Shown piece after piece: positions 58,303 to 64,000 of a stretch of 64,000 nt of DNA. A model generated the notes under the pieces. It was not told where the DNA came from. It did no database searches and was given only the letters and a program-made list of their open reading frames with translations. Source of the stretch: Locusta migratoria (Eukaryota; Arthropoda; Insecta; Orthoptera; Acrididae); the NCBI GenBank assembly GCA_026315105.1, contig CM048750.1, positions 71,975,797 to 72,039,796 on the forward strand, in the 5' to 3' direction. The position numbers and the translations under genes were made by a program. Positions within the stretch are counted from its first letter, which is position 1. Each line of letters starts with the position of its first letter.

Positions 58303-58706
58303 TTGTATGGCTACCTTAGTATTAATGTTGTCCGCATTGGTGTTGAATAAACAAATCAGTTACACACTTAGCGCCATTTACTCACCATTGAATGCTCAGT
58401 AGGCACAAATCCTTTCCTCGGTATTGCAGCAGTCCAGCGATTTCTCAGGTCCTCACATTTGGGAAATCAAAAAACGTGCACTTTTATTCCTCCTTGAGAG
58501 TAATAATTTCCCTGGCAATAGGGAACGCAGCACTTGTACCCCATACTTCAAATAACTGAAGGCGATACTATATGAAAGGTAATACTTTACGTAGCACATG
58601 CTTTCAACACAACACAGTCGCGAACAGAACCAGCCAACAGTTGATGACGTCACGTGCCAATATGGCCGCTATGCGTAGGCCTTGTATTTTAGGTGTTGGT
58701 TGGATC

Positions 58707-59294
58707 CTGGCCGTGGTAGTTCGGAGGCTTGGCCGTCGTATCTGTGAGGTCCGTTCTCCTACTGGGATCCTCACCCGCCATCACGATCAGCCATCCTCCT
58801 CCCACACCTATGGTCCCTTCCTCCTCTTCCGGGTCTAGCCCCCCTCTATCGTGAGCGCCATCAGGGGACAGGTCTCTACCAACGTCATTTTCGCGGACAG
58901 TGGCTGGGGGGCGAGGGTATTTCCCGCCACCGTCGGGGTCCGGGGCCCACTTCCCCGCCGCAGCCCCAGCGGCCAGCTCCAAGGAGTGGACAGCACTGGT
59001 CACCGGCAGTGAGAGCACCTAGACATCAGCCGACGGAGGCCCAGAGTTGCCAATGGAAGTGCCACAGGAGGGGGGAATGAAGGACCCACCGCCATCGCCA
59101 GTGCTGGGAGCAGCAAGACATCGTTTACGAAGGCGAACCCCTCGTCGATCAAAGAGGTTCTGTCCATACGAGGTGGTTCCGGCTAGGGAGTGGATGGAGC
59201 CACCAGATGATCGGATGGAGGTGGAAGAGTCCCAGCAGCCAGACTTCGGTACCGCCATTCCGGAGCCCGGCTCCTCGACCCGAGGGGGGAGGAA
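58707..59294 (+). pseudogene. Integrase GPY/F end, pol tail and polypurine tract
   Basis: The GPY/F module resumes right after the P-like element as 'WILAVVVRRLGRRICEVRSP' and 'RHHDQ', then a low-complexity Pro/Ser-rich and Arg-rich tail to about 59290. The tract 'cgaggggggaggaa' (59281-59294) directly precedes the 3' LTR and is the expected plus-strand primer. Frame breaks are present. Confidence 0.8.
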
Positions 59295-59538
59295 TGTTAT
59301 GGCCTAGCGGGCCACTCAGATTGCGCGCGCCGGTATTGTGTTCCGTGGCTGGCGCGGCCCCGGCCGAGATAGTTCCCAGCCTAGCCACAGGAGGGCACGG
59401 TCATCGAAACAGCTGACATGAGCTGCGCGCCATCTGCTGGCAGCGCGCTGTCAAACGGCCAGGACTGCCTGCCGGGCCATTCGACGAGTGTATGCGGAAC
59501 AAGCAATATTGTGCTTACGAAAAACAATGCTTTCTTCA
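59295..59538 (+). repeat. 3' LTR
   Basis: Same length as the 5' LTR, about 92% identical by eye. Confidence 0.9.
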
Positions 59539-59619
59539 GCACACATACAATGGCAAAGTGAAAAGTTCATTCCAGATTCCAATAAGGTTTGCAATTTGCT
59601 AACACTAATTAGTGATATA

Positions 59620-60963
59620 CGTAGGGAAGCGGAAAAGTAATGCCTTGTATTTTTTCCCCCCCCCAGGGTACCTTACAGCTTTTGTAATAAACCAAACTGT
59701 ATTACAACACCACATTTTTATTCACCATTTCTACATATTTATTTCTCAACATAGTCACCCTGGGGACACACACATTTCTCCCAACAAGAGACCAGTTTGT
59801 GGATCCCGTCCCTGTAGAAGTTTGGACCTCGTTGTCTGAACCACTGCCTCACCTTCGCGCTTGCACTGCTTCATCAGTTGTAAAGCGGACACCGTAAAGG
59901 TGTTCTTTAAGCTTTAGAAAGAGGTGAAAATCAGATCGAGCAAAGTCTGGACGGTATGGAGGATGATCGATGACAGTGAATCCAAGGCAGTGGATTGTTG
60001 CAGATGTCGCTCCGCTCGTGAATGGTCTGGCATTGTCATGCTGAAGGAGAGGGTGTCCCATGCGGGATCGAGTTGTTCAAATGTGTGCTTTCAGTTTGTG
60101 GAGAGTTTCGCTGTACCATGCAGAGTTTATGGTGGTGCCTTTAGGCATGAACTCCATATGCACGACACCTCGAACATCCCAAAAAACAGTAAGCATGATC
60201 TTGCCTGCCAAAGGCACAGTCTTGCACTTTCTTGGGGGTGGTGATCCGTGGTGGTGGTACTCCTGTGATGCTCAGTTGCTTAGGGGGTTAAAATGGCGCA
60301 CCCAGCTTTCATCACCAATCACAATGTTGTTAAGGAACCCATCACCCTCCAGTTTAAAACGCAACAGCAATTGTTGACAGGTGTCCAATCTCCTTTGTTT
60401 CATGTCAGGGCTGAACATACGAGGGATCCACTGTGCACACACTTTTCTGTACCGCAGTTCTGCAATTAGGGCCTGTACATGCTCCTGTGATATGCCACAC
60501 TGCAGTGAGAGTTGTGCCTGTGTTATCCGATCATTCTCTCTGAAGAGTTGATCAACCCGATTCCGACGAGTCTTGTTGTTGCCGTACGCGGTCGTCCACT
60601 CCGTGTTCTGTCACAGACGTTGAGGTTAGGACCGTGTTTACGAGCACAGGCAGCCCACCGGTGCACATTACTGATGTTGATGCACTCGTTACCATACACA
60701 GTTTTCATTCTTCTGTGGATCTCAATTGGAGGCGTGTTTTCTATGGTTAGAAACTCGATTACAGCACGCTGTTTCTCACGCACCGACATAGTCACTTCAC
60801 AGACCGCCATGTTACTTGGTACTACTCTAAGCCCTCTAGCGGCAGAGGGTTGTACTTTGCATCAGGTAAGGACAACCGAGTAATTTGCAGGACATGCGAA
60901 ACCTCAACCATGCTGCAAACAGACGAAAAAAATTTGGAGGTATTACTTTTCAGCAACCCCTCG
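59620..60963 (-). mobile_element. Complete mariner element with TA duplication
   Basis: 1,344 bp flanked by TA (59618-59619, 60964-60965). The ends are inverted repeats sharing 'GAAAAGTAATRCCT'. The transposase is on the minus strand: 'MAVCEVTMSVREKQRAVIEF' (60810) with the helix-turn-helix and 'DRTRSGRPRTA', the first catalytic Asp in 'IVIGDESWVRHF' near 60330, the second in 'LLQHDNARP' and the third in 'PPYRPDFARSDFHLF' (59849-60061). Frameshifts separate these parts, so it is dead. It lies 75 bp from the gypsy 3' LTR. Confidence 0.88.
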
Positions 60964-60965
60964 TA

Positions 60966-61154
60966 AAATCACTATTAATCTTCATGCTACTAAAGCAGAC
61001 TTCCTTTACCTCCATTTTATGTTTAGTCTCTTCATATCTCACATTTAACCTGAGTGTTCCATCAATATTAGCTTCTTTCTTTAATACATTGTATTCATCT
61101 TCAAATTTTTTTATTTTAAACTTATTTATTACATAGTGATTAATTGTTGATTAC
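60966..61154. other. ERLEC1 intron next to exon
   Basis: Short AT-rich stretch, nothing recognised. Confidence 0.5.
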
Positions 61155-61238
61155 CCGATGCGAGCATGGTGCAGAAGGCGGAAACACTGCCGACAGTAAT
61201 TCAAGTGGATTTTGTCCATCATATGTTTCTACAGAATC
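61155..61238 (-). CDS. ERLEC1: ERLEC1 exon before the MRH domain (most 5' exon found)
   Basis: An 84-nt minus-strand exon, phase 0 at both ends. Acceptor 'tgtttacAG', donor GTAATC. It reads 'DSVETYDGQNPLELL' and 'SAVFPPSAPCSHR'. In ERLEC1 a 'LLEPLF...S-C-S-Y-R' segment leads directly into 'xESYWTYE', and here 'SAPCSHR' would join 'LESYWTYE' encoded at 32.98 kb. The Cys is the first of the MRH disulfides. The intron to the next exon is 28.2 kb. Upstream exons, including the signal peptide, must lie beyond 64 kb. Confidence 0.75.
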
Positions 61239-61351
61239 CTGTAAACAAATAATTAGTGTTTGCTGTAGTCATGAGTAAAAGTACACCTTTAACTCATAAT
61301 AAAAGTTGTAAAAATAATGAAATCAGTATACTAAACTATTTCTGTAAAGTA

Positions 61352-61397
<46 letters not shown>

Positions 61398-61899
61398 AAT
61401 GAGGATAGGTTGCAAAATAAAAAATTACTTTTTGCCATATGGTACTGAAACACATACCAACGAATCGAAATCCCACGAACGTGCAAAATACAAGTTTACA
61501 CAAAAGTTGCCTTTTTGCAATTCATATATGAAGCAAACACTGGTAATGATACACCCAAAAGGCTTTCACCATTACAGAAAACACTGGGGTGAATTCTCTT
61601 ATGCACAACAACAAAATATCACATTCATACCGAGCACAACGCTGAAACAGCACACGTGAATCCACAAATGTGCAGGAAACAACAGAGATAATATATAAAT
61701 CAGGCATGACTCTCAATTCCTGGAAATTTTGATATTTATATCAATTAAATTGACGAATGAGCAAAGGACTTTTGATGATGGACAAGGAAGATGGAAAAAA
61801 CCGCCAGGTTTTTACAGCAAATTTTAACTGTCACGATAAAAGCTAAAATTTGGGAGGCACGGGAAAAAGTGAACTAGAGGATTCCTGCCTAAATCGGGA
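61239..61899. other. ERLEC1 intron with (AAT)n; possible decayed zinc-finger sequence
   Basis: (AAT)n at 61352-61396. The plus-strand frame at 61399-61659 has spacing reminiscent of C2H2 fingers ('FSYAQQQNITFIPSTTLKQH') with the Cys residues lost. It could equally be chance. Confidence 0.35.
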
Positions 61900-63205
61900 G
61901 AGTTGGGAGGCAAGGGTTGGGGTTTTGAAGGAAGGAGGATAAGGCACCCTGGCCTCGAGTCCAGATCATGAAAATATGTTCAATGAACCTGAACCAGACC
62001 AGAGGTTTGGGGTTTGGGATTCTAAGAAATTTGGCATTGGATGGTGCCATGACGATGCCCACGACTGTGCCATGGATTTGATTGTAACCTTTCCATCAAA
62101 GGAAAAAGTAGTTGTTCGTGAGTGTGAGGATTGTGAGGAATGAAGTATCAAGCTTAAATTCAAAGGGATGTTGGGAGAGGTGCTGTTCAAGTGCGGCAAG
62201 ACCATGGACATATGGGTTGTTGGGTACAGGGAGTTGCTGTCCACTGTGTCTACCTGGAGGTCGAGAAGTGGGGATGATGGAGAGTAAGTGAAGGAAGTGG
62301 TTGATATCCTTGATATGGGAGGATAAATTTTGGACAATTGGTTGAAGGTGTTGGTCAACAAGGACTGAAATTATTTTGGTGAAAGCATGTTACCCAGCCA
62401 CTATTGGGCATCCAGGATTATTTGGTTTGTGGATTTTGGAAGCATGAAGAAGGTGGCTGTTGTTGGGGTTAAGAGGGAGATGGATTCAGAAGAGGGGTTC
62501 TGGGAGCGTATGTGTGATTTCAGCAGGGATTGGAGATCTTGTTAGTCTTTTGGGATGGGATCATTCATGCACAACTTGTACGAGGAAGAGTCAGGGAGTT
62601 GGCAGAGCCCTTCTGTCAGGTAGTCACTGTAATGCATAACTACAGTGGTGGAAACTTTATATGCAGGGAGGATGATTACGTCAGGATCTGTTTTGAATCA
62701 GTGGTGTCTCTCTTTTCTTCTGCCACAAGTTTTGAGTTCTTAGGGAGGGACTTGGGGAAAGATGGCGAGACCAAATTTAAGATGAGAAATTCTTGGAGGG
62801 TGACCAAAGGATGGCTAGGTGGGAGTGTTTGGGGGATCTCACTTGGATGGTGATATGAACCGGAAAAGGCAGGGGTCGATGTTGGGATTAGATCAGTTTT
62901 GGTCATAGGAATTGGTGGCAAAATAGCATTTTCATCATAGGGATCGGGAAAAAGAGAGTAGGTCTCCGACAAGTCCAAGAAGGTAGAAATGGGGTGTAGC
63001 GCTGAGGGCAAGACCTTTGGACAGAACAAAATCTTCAGTAGGGATGAGGGTTTTGGTGGACAGGTTGGCTATGAATGTTGTGAAGTGTTGGTAGGGAGTT
63101 TCGAGGGGTGTGGTAAGTTCTTGAGGTCAACTAGGCAAAGTCTGGGTGCTATGAGGGGTTCACGAGGAGGAACACTGTGTATGGGATTGGATATTGGTGC
63201 TCCAA
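61900..63205 (-). pseudogene. PLE amino-terminal and RT region
   Basis: Minus strand from 63205. 'FCPKVLPSALHPISTFLDLS' and 'YDENAILPPIPMTKTDLIPT' (62676-63029) come first, then a region before the RT. The RT remnant (61966-62361) reads 'VDSNSLYPTTHMSMV' (YTNIPH equivalent shifted in frame) and 'TTTFSFDGKVTIKSMAQS', followed by the 'MAP-x-x-A' and 'IEHIF' region near 61980-62060 in another frame. The GIY-YIG part is absent. It corresponds to the first two thirds of the relic at 23.1-24.9 kb. Confidence 0.65.
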
Positions 63206-63209
63206 GGCT

Positions 63210-64000
63210 TTGGTAGTACTGAAATTTGTTTTGAGGTTAAAAACTGCTGTACTGACAGAGCAGTATGGGATGGCGTGTTATCGTGATGCAGAATCTGATT
63301 ACCAGCAATGTTGGCATGGACATGAAGAACTCTTTTACGAAGTCTTTCTAAAATTTCTTTGCAGTAATATTGGTTTAACTGTTTGTCCCTTGGAAACAAA
63401 GAAGCACAAAAGCATGCATTTCACTTTTGACTTTGACATGCGAGCTTTTCTTGGTCTTGGTGATCCCTTTGTGCACCATTGCAAACTATGGCGTTTTGTC
63501 TCTGAAAAATAAAATAAAAATAATGAATAAATAAATAAATAAAAATAAAAAAATGGCTTTCATCACCAGTGATCATGGCTCAACAATTTTGGATTAATAT
63601 CTGTTTGCTCTAACAGATCGGCTGCCACATTTTTCCATGTTTCTCACTGTTGTGGTGTGAGGTTTTTGGGGACCATTTTTGCACAACCCTTTCTCATACC
63701 AAGCTCTTCAGTTATTATTGGATGAACCATTTCTTGATTGACGTTCAGTTCTTCTGCACTCATTTTAAGGGATAAACTCTGATCAGATTGTACAAGTTCA
63801 CACACCCTGGCCACGTTGACATCCATCTGTGACGTTGATGGTCGTCCCAATGCGATCTTCATCTTCAACATCTGTTCTGCCTTCACTAAACATTTTATGC
63901 CAACGAAAAACTTGAGCTCTTGACATAACCTCCTCTACAAAAGCCTTCTGAAGCTTACTATAATTTGTAGTCACATTTTCACCCAATTTAAACAAAAGAA
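63210..64000 (-). pseudogene. Second mariner transposase, cut by window edge
   Basis: Minus strand. The amino-terminal helix-turn-helix (63798-63995) has 'KLQKAFVEEVMSRAQVFRWH' and 'FSEGRTDVEDEDRIG'; then 'GRPSTSQMDVNVARVCELV' and 'ITEELGMRKGCAKMVPKNLT' (63644-63886). After an A/T-rich insertion-like stretch (63510-63560) comes 'RVLHVHANIAGNQ' and the catalytic 'ILHHDNTPSHTA' (63160-63399). A different mariner subfamily from 59620-60963. Broken frames; its far end is outside the window. Confidence 0.8.

Larger units (their letters stand above)
47979..58698 (-). mobile_element. P-element/THAP9-like DNA transposon with 8-bp target duplication
   Basis: The exact 8-bp repeat 'gttggatc' (47971-47978 and 58699-58706) flanks it, the duplication length of P elements. 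The flanking gypsy integrase codons continue across it (RW-I ... WILAV). The ends are imperfect inverted repeats: 'AACACCT...TACAGGCCTGCG' at the left and, inverted, 'CAACACCT..TACAAGGCCTACG' at the right, then a shared 'GTGACGTCA-CAACTG' block about 35-50 bp in. It contains the transposase pseudogene and a nested RTE-like LINE. Without the LINE it is about 7.4 kb. Confidence 0.85.
44784..59538 (+). mobile_element. Ty3/gypsy-type LTR retrotransposon, split by nested elements
   Basis: Two 244-bp LTRs beginning TGTTATGG and ending TTCTTCA lie at 44784-45027 and 59295-59538 in the same orientation. The exact 5-bp repeat 'gcaca' flanks the whole (44779-44783, 59539-59543). By eye the LTRs differ at about 20 positions, mostly transitions. 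Inside are gag, protease, RT and RNase H (45175-47970), the end of integrase (58707-59290) and a polypurine tract just before the 3' LTR. A 10.7-kb P-like transposon sits between. No env gene is seen. It is antisense to ERLEC1. Confidence 0.92.

Noticed and set aside
61399..61659. C2H2 zinc-finger gene
   Set aside because: The spacing is suggestive but the metal-binding Cys residues are absent; kept only as a low-confidence note.

Overview
The window is intronic DNA of an arthropod, most likely an orthopteran-type insect with a large genome. This rests on spliced minus-strand exons, kilobase introns packed with mobile elements, an insect-type tRNA SINE, several mariner families and many Penelope-like elements (PLEs). 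No bacterial, organellar or CRISPR features are present. The species is inferred only.

The host gene is on the minus strand. Five exons (61155-61238, 32846-32981, 20052-20310, 15057-15177, 10764-10817) have splice sites and continuous reading phase. They encode the middle of ER lectin 1 (ERLEC1, the OS-9 family lectin of ER-associated degradation), including its first MRH domain. The signal-peptide exon(s) and the 3' exons lie outside the window or were not found. The introns are about 28.2, 12.5, 4.9 and 4.2 kb, and almost everything else in the window is mobile DNA in or beside them.

Layout: 1-10.7 kb (3' side of the gene) holds a DUF4817-type mariner relic, LINE fragments and a PLE split by a LINE and a SINE. 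10.8-20 kb holds PLE relics (one split by a mariner), a LINE fragment and a SINE. 20.3-32.8 kb holds inverted pairs of PLE terminal repeats, a hAT element inserted into one of them and loaded with further PLE sequence, and a SINE-sized foldback with a 13-bp target duplication. 33.3-39.3 kb is a complete I-type LINE with a 10-bp target duplication. 39.8-44.5 kb is an array of PLE termini. 44.78-59.54 kb is a three-level nest: a Ty3/gypsy-type LTR retrotransposon containing a P-element/THAP9-like transposon containing an RTE-like LINE, with target duplications on the two outer levels. 59.6-64 kb holds a mariner, the first host exon, a PLE amino-terminal relic and a second mariner.

The most interesting signal is a small motif shared by otherwise different repeat families: CTGANGA, a short hairpin whose two arms change together between families, then GAAA and a short palindrome (AGCT or AATT). 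This is the layout of a minimal hammerhead ribozyme with a very short helix III. PLEs are known to carry hammerheads, and GIY-YIG coding relics of PLEs lie beside many of the motifs. About twenty copies are visible, many paired head to head in foldback hairpins.
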